From the NCBI GenBank assembly GCA_035771175.1, contig CM069611.1:17185366-17249365 (forward strand): a DNA stretch of 64,000 nucleotides, written 5' to 3'. Positions 1 through 11,263 of the stretch are shown here, one piece after another (the stretch's first letter is position 1; every line of letters starts with the position of its first letter). The notes below the pieces were generated by a model that had not been told where the DNA came from, did no database searches, and saw only the letters and a list, made by a program, of their open reading frames with translations. Both the position numbers and the translations under genes were made by a program. Origin of the DNA: Paratinospora sagittata (Eukaryota > Streptophyta > Magnoliopsida > Ranunculales > Menispermaceae).

Positions 1-1475
1 TTCCTCTCCGCTATACCATTTTGTTGTGGAGTCCCAACACAACTAGTATGGTGAATAATGCTATGCATGCTCAAGTATTGTGTCATGATATGTGTCATAA
101 ATTCAGTACCATTATCTGATTGTAGAACCTTAATCTTAGAGGAAAATTGAGTGATGACTAAGTTATGAAAGTCTTGGAACACATGAGCAACTTCACTTTT
201 GGATTTTAAGAGATATAGCCATGTAAAACGAAAGTAATCGTCAACAAATGTTACAAAATATTTGTATCCATCAAATGATTCAAGCACTGGACCCCAAACA
301 TCTGAATGTACCAAATCAAAAATTTTATTTGAACGTGAATCTGAAGAAGAAAAAGGTAATCGAGTAGATTTTGATAAAGGACATACATCACAATTTAATG
401 AATGTTTATTCAAAGCGGGAAGAAGTTTGGATAAAATGGGCGCCGAAGGATGAGCTAAGCGTTAATGCCACAACTCTTGAACAGAAGACAAGCAAGCATA
501 TGTGTGGGGTTCTTTGGACAAATAAGCATTCTTGGAAAGATAATAGAGTCCTTGATAGAAGAATCCTTCACCAATTGTCCTCTTGGTTATTAGATCCTGA
601 AATACAACTTTGTTAGGAGAAAAGATGACACGACAATTTAAACTGGCTATTAATCGGCCAACTGAAAGTAGTTGAAATGGAAATAAAGGCACATAAAGAA
701 CGGATGATGAAATGGAGTTTGAAAGTAACTTAGTCTTACCGTGGCCAACAACACTCACACTCTTACCATTGGCTATGGTTATGGTAGATGAAGGAAAGAA
801 AAACTCAAAGTCAGTCAAATTTCTAGAGATATTAGTTACATGATCAGTGTCACTCGAATCTATAACCCAATAATAATGCACATTACTAATATTAAGAGCG
901 AGAGAAATGACATTAAATATACCTGACACATCTTTAGAAGACAAGTTCTTATTTTTAGCAAGAAATCCCGCAAATTGACCAAGCAAGGCCGAAGAATTAC
1001 CAATCTCATTCTTGTCAACAGCATCGTGTTTGGCCTGAGTGTAAGTAGCAAACTCATTGATAAGATTTATAGGACTAGAAGTAAACCTAGATAACCCATC
1101 AAATGGTGGTGCAGATACAAGGTTGGCTTGATATCCAGAGAATGGACCACGTTTCGGGCCTCCTTTGTTTGCAAACTTGGGTTTGAGGTCTGGGTGAAGA
1201 ATCCAACATCTATCCACGGTATGGCCAATGTTGCTACAATGGCTACACTTCAATTCATTCCTTCTAGCCTTGTTCCCTCTGTCATCTGGACATCGTTGAG
1301 TGGAAATATAGGCTCGTGTGTCAGATATATCTGATTTAATTTTTACGGACATAACCTTTTTTCGTGTTTCTTCACGTTGGATAGTAGCACAAACACTTGC
1401 AAACGTCGGAAACTCAGAATTCATGAGAATGCGGCTAAAAAGATCTTCATAATCTGGGGTTAGATTTGCCAACAA
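1..1475 (-). pseudogene. copia Gag zinc knuckle, aspartic protease and integrase (broken)
   Basis: The stretch 1475-462 reads as the C-terminal half of Gag with a CCHC zinc knuckle (CSHCSNIGHTVDRCW). A protease region follows in which the usual DSGA active-site motif is degraded to DSSD. An LWH motif begins the pre-integrase domain. A stop lies right after LWH; the same frame then continues to the window start with the zinc-binding part of the pre-integrase domain, the catalytic core and the TPQQNGIAERK motif. In copia elements these products mature from one polyprotein that makes and inserts cDNA. The stop and the altered protease site make this copy non-functional. It follows the Gag N-terminal part, from which it is separated by one in-frame stop at about 1475. 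Confidence 0.85.
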
Positions 1476-2013
1476 CTAGAAAATCTTGTCTTCCTCAGCC
1501 CTTTTCAATAAGATTGCCGAGTCAGTGGTATGTGGTCGATAGACCGCTAACTCATTCCACATGGTCTTCATGCTACCAAGAAACTGAACAAAAGGTTTAT
1601 TTTCCTGTTGGAAAAAGGCAATATCCTTCTTGAGTTGGAACACCCGTGCACAATTATTATGATTTCCATAAAACTCTTCTACGACACTCCATAAATCCGT
1701 AGCCGAGTCGGAATAACTGAAAATCTCAGCAATATGTGGCTCCATCGTATTAAGCAACCACGATTGGACCATCTGATCATTAGCAAACCAAGCCTTGTAT
1801 TGAGCAGACTTGACTCGGAGCGGCATTGCTCCCATCGATAAAATCAATCAGTGATCTCCCACCAAGAGCTAATGTCACTGCCTTTGACCAAGGAAGATAA
1901 TTAAAATCATTCAATTGAACCGAGCATAATCGCTGATTCGAATTGACATCAGAAGAAGAAGAAGATAACAGAATAGTAGAACTTTCCGTGTTGGATGGAA
2001 CTATTTCGGCCAT
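1476..2013 (-). pseudogene. copia Gag N-terminal region (frameshifted)
   Basis: The start codon at 2013 opens a frame with the copia Gag motif LNDFNYLPWSKAVTLALGGR at about residues 34-53. A frameshift near 1800-1850 moves the remainder to another frame, which runs to a stop at 1476-1478 and includes the helical core (LWSVVEEFYGNHN). Gag forms the cytoplasmic particle in which reverse transcription occurs. The start lies about 40 bases past the primer-binding site, a normal spacing. The frameshift and the terminal stop disable it. Confidence 0.8.
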
Positions 2014-2053
2014 TTTTGACAGAATAGAAACAAGAACAATTAATTGGAGACCT

Positions 2054-2065
2054 GCTCTGATACCA
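2054..2065 (-). other. Primer-binding site for initiator tRNA-Met
   Basis: On the minus strand the 12 bases read TGGTATCAGAGC, the complement of the 3' end of plant initiator tRNA-Met. They abut the LTR edge directly and fix both the LTR boundary and the element's orientation. Confidence 0.9.
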
Positions 2066-2361
2066 TGAAGAAAAGGATATAGAGAATAACCAAGAATATT
2101 GGAGAAAGACTTTTCTGTATATTGAGAATTGCTTGATTACACGTCTAACATATATATGTTATTCTAGTTACAAACGTATCTCCTAATTATAGAAAGAATG
2201 TTAATATCTCTCTGTTACAGCCCCTAGAATAATGCTAAGGCATATATACATGATGTATAAGTATGGAAACGTATCATATCAGCATATCACAACCCCTAGA
2301 ATAATGCTAAGCCATATATACATGATGTATAAGTATAGAAACGTATCATATCAGCATATCA
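2066..2361 (-). repeat. 5' LTR of the copia element (about 296 bp)
   Basis: The inner edge is set by the primer-binding site and the terminal TG..CA. The outer edge is placed at the last CATATCA before sequence changes at 2362. The outer half contains a 72-bp duplication, so the true outer end could instead be near 2289. The partner LTR is outside the window. Confidence 0.7.
2221..2361. repeat. 72-bp tandem duplication inside the copia LTR
   Basis: The block starting CCCCTAGAATAATGC at 2221 is repeated from 2293 with only a few substitutions. Both copies end in the same GTATCATATCAGCATATCA segment. This duplicates the U3 end of the LTR. Confidence 0.85.
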
Positions 2362-4034
2362 GTGCCTTCAATCAGTGCCTGCAATCACACATAGAGACAA
2401 ATCCGGCAATAGTAACAATAAGCCCCTGGCGAGTGCATCAAGCATGAGACTTTAAGACACTCTTCGTCAAAGTTCATAAGACTTGACCAGTAATCTCAAT
2501 TTGGCCAATTCTATGGGTGTGTGATATTGTGTATTTAGAGTTTATTTTTCTAACTAACTCCATTTTTGGGAGATTAATGGGTTCGAACCAGCCTGATACC
2601 TCCTTCAAATATGTAATCTGGTAATGGAGCTAATTCTATAACTAACTACTACCATTATATTTTCTAAAAAAAAAAAAAAAAAATCTGAGGTAATGATATT
2701 GGAATAAGAACTACAAATGGAGCCTATATATTGGTGATTGATCTAAATATGTATTTGCATCATATATAGCATATAAGATATATGGATGAATAAATTAAAG
2801 AAATAAAAAATATATAAATAATTAATGATGCGGGGTAGGAAGGTGTGGGCGTGACTGTGGCCTATGGATCAGCGATGTCTAGGATCGGGTGGACACACCA
2901 ATTCACGAATATATCGATTTCCCAAATTCCACACCCCCATGTGCCCTATGCTTCCCCCGCCCCCCATAGCCATCATATATGTGTAACTTCTTGCAACCCT
3001 TTCCCTTATTACGTATGTACTTTTAGACGATAAAAAATGAGTTGTAGATAAAAAGTAAAATAAAATAAAAATTATTCAAACATGAAAAAAATGTAGTACT
3101 AAAGTACGTAGTGGAAAAAATAAATGAAATAAAAATAAAATGAATAAATTCAAAATATATTGGAGGTAGAACATATTGGACAAATTTATAGAGATAATGG
3201 TTGGTTACTCCTTAGGTAGTTATTATGATGGTTTTTTTTTTAAACCGTAGCTATGATAGTTATATAGTAAATTGTTTGAGAATTTAAATGGGCTTTACTA
3301 TTGTATCGTTATTATGATAGTTATTAAATTATATATATATAAATTTTTATATATATCTTAATTATTTAGAATTTATTGGCTAGATATATAGGATTGTACC
3401 ATATGCATATTCAAACTAGACATCATGCATGGAGGTGGGATGCTCGTACGTGGAGTTGCACATGCTCATTAACCTATCGGTGGGCCCACTGTAGATTTTC
3501 AGGGATTAGAGTTATTTATGATCAGAAAACCAATTAAAATATATACACATTCATATATATACATTGTATATATTATCTTGCAATTATATATATATATATA
3601 TATATTCCTGAGTCCTCCATTTATGACAAGGCATGGGTTACCTAATATTGTTTCTTACAACAACACGCACCCACCAGAATTTTCTGTTCAAACATCAATT
3701 TCTCCTTACATAACTGATCAACCTATTCAATGATCAACAGTTAGAGAACTGAAACAGACAGTAAATCAAACCACTTTCCAATTCAATTTTTACAAAAACT
3801 GAAAAAAAAAACCTATATACATTATAAATAGCAAAATTAAAGAAAAAACCAAAAAAGATATATAAAAAGGAAATTATATATTCCATAAAATTTCCCCAAA
3901 ATTGATTACTGGAACAAAATTTGCTTGAATTAATTAATTAAGCAGGAAATTAAGACCAATGGCAACAAAAATAAAATTGCTAAAAGAGCTGATTAATTCC
4001 ACTAACATTAATGGTCATCCATCATACTAGAAGA
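2362..4034. other. AT-rich intergenic stretch downstream of the GATA gene
   Basis: No coding region is supported. It holds an A17-type homopolymer near 2667, several (TA)n runs (about 3330-3350 and 3585-3604) and AT-rich low-complexity DNA. The last few hundred bases probably include the 3' UTR of the minus-strand GATA gene, but no clear polyadenylation signal was picked out. Confidence 0.6.
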
Positions 4035-5246
4035 TTAGATTAGTTGTCTAAAATCAGGTCCGGTGTGGTGATGAATCAAATACTCCTCCGTACTCCCACT
4101 AGCATTTGGTAAATCGAAGATGGCTGCGGCGGAGGCGTTGGCGTTGGGATAAAGAAACTGTTGGTGCTGAGCCAGCTGCAACTCCTTCTGCCTCCTCAAC
4201 TCCAACACCTTCCGATGCGAATTCGAGTGCTTCATTAGCACAAACGTCGGACTCGCGGCCGGCCTGTACTCCGGCACGAGCCGCCCCGACTTGTACCGAA
4301 CCCCGCACGCGTTGCACAGCGTCTTTGGTCCCATCGGCCCTGTCCGCCATTGCGGCGTCTTCTCCGTCGCGCAATGCAAGCATTTCCGTCCTTCACCGCC
4401 GCCCTTCTGATCCATACCTAATTCCTTCTTCATCCTTCCTCCTATTGTTGTTGTTGCTACCTTTGGTGTCTTCTTTCCTGAATTCGACGCCACGGATTCT
4501 GATGATGAAGTAGTTGTTGTTGGTGTTGGTGTTGCCGGTGGAGTCGTCGGAGATAAGACAAGGAGGCGCGAGGACCAGTCGCAAGGAGCGGCTCGGGATC
4601 GCTTGCTGCGAGCCTTGCCGGGAACGGCCATTTCCGGACGGAATTTCTGGTTGTTATGATCGTCCGGTTGTAACATTTCTTGGTTTCTTATTGACACGGT
4701 TTCGTCCGTCGTCGTCGGAGCTCTCATTCCGGATATTAGCTGCAGTTTCTGCAAATCCTCGCTAGAGAACGATTCCTCCACGAAATTCGACAGCCACTCC
4801 AGCTCAGCTAAATCATCGTACTGCCAAAAATAAAAACAGAAAAATCAAACAAATGAATGAAGAATTCCGATTTTGATCGTTTCATTGATTCAACTTCCTT
4901 GTGATAAAGCTTCTTCTGTAAATGCGTGAATTACCGGAACGGACAGGTCTTCGGATAAGTGACCGCAAGCGGGGAGATTTCCGCCGGAGCTGAAGTCACC
5001 AGCGGCGGAGAACGATGAATTGCAGCTATCGACGACTGTGACGGTGGAGGATTCCGTCGAATTACCGGTAATGGTGTCGAACGTACAGCAGTAGTCGCCG
5101 AACACAGCGTCCTCATTTGAGAAGTCGAAGAGGTCTTCGACGATGAAATGGTCGCCTGATTTTGAATCGGCCGGTCGCTTTTCCGGCGTCAATTGAGTGT
5201 TTCCGGAACGGAGATAACCGGTCTCGAATAAATCCGGCGCTTCCAT
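4035..5246 (-). CDS. GATA-type zinc-finger transcription factor, subfamily I (GATA9/12-like)
   Basis: Two exons are read on the minus strand: 5246-4935 and 4820-4035, with a 114-bp intron (4934-4821) flanked by GT and AG; the join is in phase 0. The product is 365 residues. The N-terminal part carries the motif [13 protein letters not shown] (about residues 34-46), and exon 2 opens with [17 protein letters not shown] (from residue 105). Both are hallmarks of plant subfamily I GATA factors. A basic stretch (KARSKRSR, about 173-180) is a likely nuclear-localisation signal. One C-X2-C-X18-C-X2-C finger has its cysteines at about residues 251, 254, 273 and 276, followed by the basic tail [15 protein letters not shown]. 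Such proteins bind WGATAR sites in the nucleus and act in light and brassinosteroid responses and development. The frame is open and the splice sites are canonical, so the gene looks functional. It is the only intact host gene in the window. The exact paralogue is not settled. Confidence 0.95.
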
Positions 5247-5323
5247 TATCGTTCGCCTCAGGTAAATTAGGGTTACAGAGAGTGTGTGTGTGAGTGTTTA
5301 TTGTTGCGTTTTAGAGAGAGAGA

Positions 5324-5360
5324 GGAAGAAGAAGAAGAAGAAGAAGAAGAAGAAGAAGAA
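5324..5360. repeat. (GAA)n microsatellite in the probable 5' UTR of the GATA gene
   Basis: About twelve GAA units lie roughly 80 bp upstream of the GATA start codon; in the transcript they read as a pyrimidine-rich CTT tract. A GA-rich run precedes it (5313-5323). CT-rich microsatellites are common in plant 5' leaders. Confidence 0.85.
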
Positions 5361-6427
5361 AGAAAGTGGGAGAGACATGGAAGAGAGCAGGAATAGCTTT
5401 GTTTTGTGTTTGAGGATGACAAGCGGACATCTAGACAGAATGGTGTTGACGAGTTAAAAAAGCAACAATAAAAAGAAATTTTAAATTTAATTTATTTAAA
5501 TTAAAAAATAAAAGCATCTTTTCCTGCCTTCAATAATTATATTATTTCAATTCCTATAGATTTAAAAATAAAACAACCATTTCTAACTTCATAATTACGT
5601 TTTCACCCTTTCCTTCTTTAGTTCTATGACAATTTTTTGTCATTTTTCTCTGTTTATCATCCAAACATTCCTCAAAATCCCATCAAATAGCCCCAAACCA
5701 TATACTTTATATATATATATATATATATAATCTTTTCTTTGAAAGAATAATTTTGTTATAAAAAAGAAATGATGATTGTATATTATTTCAGTACACAGAT
5801 CTAATATATACCTTTATAATATATGCAGCCCTCATGTACTCTTAAATTATGTATTAATATATAATTTAAGACATCTGGATGCATGCTAAAAAAGAGCGCT
5901 AGATAGCACTCCTTTTTTTTTTACTATACATCATTTGGAAAATCAAAAGTTATTTAAAAAAAAAGTAAAATAGCTATGGAGGGTAATTATGGTAAATCGG
6001 TTGACATTGAGATGGGTGTGAGCATAAATAATAAGGGTAGAAAAGGAAAAAAAAAGATGTGTAAGTGGGAGAGAGGAGATTAAAATGGAGATAATTAAAT
6101 AAATTGGAAATTAAGAGAGAAAATCAAGTGTTCAAATTCAACTCCTAAGGAATCGATCCAGCACCTTTGTCGCTGTGACTGCTGCATTAGCGTCCAAGTT
6201 TACAACCGGATTCCTCTGCTTTATTTTTATTTTTTCACCTCGGGAGACGCGTTTCTCTATATATTTTCCCTTTTTTTTTCTCTTTCACTTCTGTCCTCTT
6301 TTTATTTCTTTAATCCCATTTGTGCCCCCCTCTCTACTGATCCCTTTTTTTATTTAAATCTCTAACCCATGTTTAAGCACGCCGGTTACAGCTAAACTCC
6401 GTCTCCATCAACGGCTCCTGTCTCCTC
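5361..6427. other. AT-rich upstream region of the GATA gene
   Basis: No coding region is supported. It contains a (TA)n run near 5710-5730 and long A/T tracts. It is the proximal promoter side of the minus-strand GATA gene. A TATA-like CTATATATTTT lies on the plus strand near 6258, but no gene follows it. Confidence 0.5.
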
Positions 6428-7218
6428 CACGTGTCACCCCTCCTGAATTCTTCCAGTTGCAAAGTCTCACTTTCTCCTGCCAAGTCGGACCAGGAACAAG
6501 TCTTCATTACCGGGTGTTGGATAAGCTAAGCCATGTCCTAGGGTAAAGTAACATTACTCTGTGACTCATCCAACGTATCCCACGTGGAAGTCATTTTGTG
6601 GGGCCTCTCGAGTCTGACAAGTTATGAATGGGAGGAGTAGTTCGTGAGAGAGATAAGGTTTGGTTGTTGTAATTAAATTTTATTTAAATAATAATAATAA
6701 TGTTAGATATTCTTTTCTTTTGTATTCTTGAATTAAAAGGAAAGTAAAAGGCTTTTATATATGACATATGTTTATTATTAAAAAATAAAAGTTCTGTAAC
6801 TGATAAAGAAAAGGTACAAAGATTGTAGTAATTGCTTGGCACGTTGGCTTTAATGTTTTACTGATTTTCCTTTCTTTTTTTTTTTCTTTTTTTCTAAAAT
6901 AAAAAAAGAAAATTGATGTGTGGGGTCCCATTTGCACGTGACAGGGGTAGAAGAAGCGTCAGCTACATGTGAGTGGTTGCTCGCTCGTTCGCTCCTGTCA
7001 AAAGCAAATAAAAGCCGTGGTCAATGCCACGTGGCGATACTGCCCCTTTTCCTTGGTGCTTCTAGCACGTGCTTTGTTTTTCTTTTTTTTTTTAATTTTT
7101 TAATTTTTGCTTTCCCGTTTGGTAGTCGACGTGGATGGTGTAATGGCTACACTAACGTGATTGCACGTGTATTATCACGTGACTTAGCACGTGCATTTCT
7201 CATGTGACCAGTCACGTG
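6428..7218. promoter_or_regulatory. Cluster of nine CACGTG (G-box) motifs upstream of the GATA gene
   Basis: Perfect CACGTG hexamers start at 6428, 6581, 6935, 7028, 7066, 7164, 7176, 7188 and 7213. Seven fall within 284 bp, and three are spaced exactly 12 bp apart. The motif is the core site for bHLH (PIF-type), bZIP (HY5/ABF-type) and, in some contexts, BZR1-type factors. The cluster lies 1.2-2.0 kb upstream of the GATA start codon, and no gene is seen to its right before transposon DNA begins. A distal regulatory module of the GATA gene is the simplest reading, but it could have served a gene lost on the other side. Confidence 0.6.
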
Positions 7219-7579
7219 AGCAAGAAAACTTGCATCTGCTTTTCATTTTCTGGCGAGCCACCATCACCATGTGCTGATCCAAGTATGTGAAACAGAATTA
7301 GATTCGATTAACATGGCAATTTGGCTCGTAATTGGCAGAGCCGACTCAGGCCAATTAGCATGTAAAGTACGCACCAGGGTCACCCACGACATGGTTGTGT
7401 GGGCTTGCCAATAACCCATATATCTTCTATGGGCTAAACTACTATTACTAAGAGGCAGCTACGGCTGCTGGCAAGCCTGTTTCAGCTCGACCTGAATGGA
7501 CTGTCCCACACTTGAGGCTAAATATTTTCACAAGTCGGCTTGGCTAGCCTAGACCCAATAATTTGTGGGTCTTCCTAAA
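7219..7579. other. Intergenic, no feature recognised
   Basis: No open coding region, RNA gene or clear repeat end is seen. Base composition is less AT-rich than the flanks. Confidence 0.5.
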
Positions 7580-8621
7580 TTCATCCACATTTTTTTCTCT
7601 GTTGACTTGCCTGATCAAAAAGTTAAAGAGATAAAAAAGTCTTTCAATGAAATTATCAAAAAGAATATTAATAAACTCCCTTAAACCCTCCCTTCTTTCT
7701 TCACCTACTCACTCTCTACCCTAAATCTTTTAACCCTTTAATCCATTAACTCTTCAACTAATCTCAATATTCAATTTTATCATTTTCTTGTATTTTTCGA
7801 ATCAAAAGCATATATTTTTATCATTTTCAACTTTTTGAAGTATTTTTTTGTAAAACATACCCAAAATCTAAGAAAAAAGAGAGCAAAAATGAGTTTCAAA
7901 ATCTAGAAAAATTGCTCCTGAATTGAGTGTGTCCGACCCTGTGTGGGCAGATAGAATGAAGTCTGTTTGACCCTAATAAGTCTGACATATATTTTTTGTT
8001 TGGCCCATCAGGGTCGGACAAAAAAAGAAAAAATCAAAAAAAATCAAAAAATACATTGTCCGACCTTGTTGGGTCGGACACACCTCTTTATGTCCGACCT
8101 ATAGTGGTCAGACATAAAGGGAACTGTTCGACCCTGCTGGGTCGGATGTCTACAAATCCGACGCATAGAAATAGGTTTCCGAAACCCATTTCCGTCGCCT
8201 CATTTCACTATTTTCACGCATTTTTTTTTGCAAAAAAAATATGCAAATCCAACAGCACATTGAAATTCACTTAGAACATGTAAAAGTCATGTGTTTACTT
8301 ATCGATTTGTAATTTAAGATTTGACTTGAATCGGTTTGAGTTAGACGCCTCCAAAACCTTAAATAACATGATTTTGTCTAGGTTGTTGCTTACAAACCTT
8401 CTTAATGTTGTTTTAACCCTTTAAATGATTGAAAAATTTGAAGAAATGATGAATCAATAGAGAAAAAATGAGAGAAGATGGGAGTGTTGGGGTTTGGGGA
8501 GGATGAAAATGAGAGGGGAAAAATGGAAATTTGGGTGGGTGAAGAGAGAGAAATTGTTTGGTTTTAAAATTTTAGGTGGGTGAAGAGAGTAAGTAGGTAG
8601 AGAGAAAGGAAAGGGCATTGG
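7580..8621. mobile_element. Remnant or non-autonomous relative of the large MULE
   Basis: The block resembles the two ends of the MULE at 24938-46283. The left part has the same A/T-rich lead into a segment of CCCTCC and CACTCTCT motifs (7670-7720), as at 25040-25080. The right part has the GGTGGGTGAAGAGAG type of segment (8575-8610), as at 46220-46270. Between them are GTCCGACC/GGTCGGAC palindromes also found near both MULE ends. It has no coding region. Clean terminal inverted repeats and a 9-bp target duplication were not found, and a solo LTR cuts the right side, so its limits are approximate. Confidence 0.45.
7931..8165. repeat. Hyphenated GTCCGACC / GGTCGGAC palindromes
   Basis: Half-sites of the form GTCCGACC and GGTCGGAC recur in facing pairs (for example 8059-8080 and 8092-8114) around short spacers with TGTTG- or TATAG-type cores. 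The region can fold into several hairpins. Related pairs occur at about 25455-25485 and 45800-45822 inside the MULE. Confidence 0.6.
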
Positions 8622-11263
8622 TGTGGCGACCCCGCACCTCGGACCACCAACCCCTCAGGGAATGGCGTGAGGAATGCCGGGACGGGACGCCCGGCGTAGG
8701 CATCTCCGACCACTCATCAACTCCCGTGAGGTGGTTGAGACCCTACGAGCCTTATCTCAAACAACGGCATAATATCAAAAGGTACTAAACAAAACTACCC
8801 ACCGTATTAATCATCCAAGACAAGAGATAATCCATAAAAATGAACCATAAATAAAATCATAATCCCTACAGTTCATTAAAATTGACATACACATAAAGTC
8901 CAAAATTGTGGGTAAAGATAAAAACCGTCATATGCCCACATGGAATATGTTCGATGCAAGTAAAAGTTTATCAATTTGGATCCACATTCCATATGCATTG
9001 GGTTACTAGTGCACGTCTATTTCACCGTACCGTTGATCCCAATCATGTTTATTTGGGGTTACTAGTGCACGTCTATTTCACCGTACCGTTGACCCCAATC
9101 TCTTCCTTTTCTAAAACCCTCCTATGAAAAAGTTAAGTCCCCCTATTAGCCAGATAGATGGGCCCAACCAAAGTCATAAGGTTTTCTCAAATCAATGCAT
9201 CATTCAAAACATTAGAACACATTCATGCTTTCAACATACAATATATAAGTGATATGATGACATAAAAGATATAATCATAAATGAAGTCTACTCACAACCA
9301 AGCCTCGCGAGAGTATTTAACCACACACGACCACCAAACCGAATCAACCCAATCAAGATCCTGAAACATACATCAATATCCTACCATACATCAATTTCTA
9401 TGCTCAATCACATAGACATTACACATCAACCCTAAATCAGCCCACATATAAACAATAGGCCTAAATCCCATCTAATCCCATCATTCAACTCAAATCACAT
9501 GACTTAGGCCTCTAATGCATAGTTCTCATACATAAACCATTCTATTAATCAAAAATACTGATTTTCAATTCCTTAGGCATAAACATGTCCAAATTTGGTC
9601 ACTTGATCACAAGTAGGCCTAACCCATGATATGGTCACAAAAACCAAATCAGTAGCATAATCAACTCTAATCATGCTTAATTAAACATAAGTTGCATCAA
9701 TTCAATGATTCTAGGCCAAAAGCATCAAAAGCCCTAAAATATGAAATTTTCCATACTTAGGCCATATTGTCGATTTACACTAGGTCACCATGTTCAGCCA
9801 TGTATATCACTGATTTTGCATCATGGGTTCATCAACAATCGCAACTAGGTCAACATAGTTGACATGCAAGCTATTTGGAAAGGTCTAAGTTCATATTCTA
9901 AATTTAGGTCTAATACAAGCAACCCTACCAATTCTTCATTTACTATTCTGTTCAGATGTATCAATATACCAACAGAAATATGTAATCACAAAATCAACCG
10001 TACAGATTGAATTATGTGAAGATACAAACCTTCTGTCCAAATATCAGCCCAACCCAACGGTGGACCGAAAAGATATAAGTATATTTGATGAACAAGTCTC
10101 TAATCAGACAATCTCTCCTTTCCTGCTGCAAATACTCAAACTCAGATGACTATATCACACAAAATACTAAATTAATACACATCTCCACCGTTCAAAATAC
10201 AGACATATCAGTTATAAACTACATACCCAAATTTGATATCCATCCAACGGTAGATTTAGGAGATCTATAAGTTTGAGCGAAATACCATGATAAATCCAGA
10301 ATCTCCGACCAGCTTTGTTTCAGAGGTTATATCTCTCAGAAGAAACCCTAAATCAAGATCTCCACCGTTCCGAATGTAGAACTATCAGTTGTACACGACA
10401 TACCCAAATTTTATATCCATCCAACGGTAGATGAAGGAGATCTATAAGTTTTAGCGAAACGGTGCGAGAAATCCAGACTTTCCGACCAGCCTTGTTTGAG
10501 AGGTTAGATCTCTTAGAAGAAACCTCTGATCAAGATCTCCACCGACCAGAATGAATAACCATAAGTTACGAACTTGTTGACAAATTTTGAGCTCAATCTG
10601 ACCATAGATTCCAAAGATCTACCTCTTTGATGAAAACGTCGCAGGGATCTTCCTCCTGCAACTCTCTCCTTCTTTCTCTTCTTCTTTCCTTTCTCTTCTT
10701 TTCTTTCTCTTCTTCTTTCCTTTCTCTCCACTCACCTCTTTCTAGCACTTCCTTGATTCTCTCCTTGATTCTCTCCTTGATTCTCTCCTTGTTTTCCTCC
10801 TTGATTCTCTCCTTGATTCCCTCCACTCATTCTAGCACTTCCTTGAGGGCATGGGACACTTGTCCACTTTCATGCACCAACCTTCACATGTGTTGGTCTC
10901 ATACTACCCATACCAACCACATGTACTTTAACCAATTTCATGCTTCCATGTATTTTAAATGTCCAATCCATTTAATACACCAAATTTTCATTCTCATTTA
11001 TCCTTTTATTCAATCAATCCTAACTCATATTAATTCATGGTTTAATGGGTCCATGCATAAATAATAACATATGCATTATAATTTAATTTAACATGACCCA
11101 TATACAATTTATGATACACATATTTATATACATTATCAAGTATCAACTATACAAACATTAAACAACCATCAAACAAACACCAAACATATCAAGGCAACGC
11201 ATAGAGTTTGGGCAAAGTGCAATTGGGTTATGGGCTAGATGAAATAATTTTCGGGGCGTCACA
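8622..11263 (-). mobile_element. Solo LTR, gypsy-like, 2.64 kb, target duplication ATTGG
   Basis: The segment begins TGTGGCGACCCC and ends GGGGCGTCACA, so it has TG..CA termini. It is flanked by the identical 5-mer ATTGG at 8617-8621 and 11264-11268. No internal domain or second LTR is present, which is the structure left when the two LTRs of one element recombine. The minus orientation is inferred because LTRs of plant chromoviruses commonly begin TGTGACGCCCC on the coding strand. Blocks with GATCAAGATCTCCACCG are shared with the solo LTR at 49329-52043, showing a related family. Confidence 0.85.
10753..10824. repeat. 12-bp tandem repeat in the solo LTR
   Basis: Six tandem units of TTGATTCTCTCC, two of them variant, lie in a pyrimidine-rich region (about 10655-10850). 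Each side carries a copy of TCTAGCACTTCC. The long open frames seen here on both strands are a by-product of this repeat. Confidence 0.85.

Larger units (their letters stand above)
1..2361 (-). mobile_element. Ty1-copia LTR retrotransposon, 5' half, cut by the window edge
   Basis: Read on the minus strand, the order is LTR (2361-2066), primer-binding site, Gag, protease and integrase, which is the Ty1-copia gene order. The integrase signature TPQQNGIAERK is readable at the very start of the window. Reverse transcriptase, RNase H and the other LTR must lie left of position 1. Frameshifts and in-frame stops break the coding region, so the copy is not autonomous. The target-site duplication cannot be tested because only one end is present. 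The assignment to copia is firm; the lineage is not determined. Confidence 0.9.

Noticed and set aside
2578..2592. GGTTCGAACC, resembling the T-arm of a tRNA gene
   Set aside because: No acceptor stem, A-box or anticodon arm could be built around it on either strand.
4106..4513. 135-residue plus-strand frame opposite the GATA gene
   Set aside because: It is antisense to a well-supported exon including the zinc finger; GC-rich coding DNA often gives such shadows.
6120..7260. The G-box-rich block as a MITE
   Set aside because: No terminal inverted repeats or target duplication were found at its edges.
10627..11064. Ser/Leu-rich open frame and opposing Lys/Glu-rich frames
   Set aside because: Produced by the pyrimidine-rich 12-bp tandem repeat inside a solo LTR; no domain or codon pattern of a gene.
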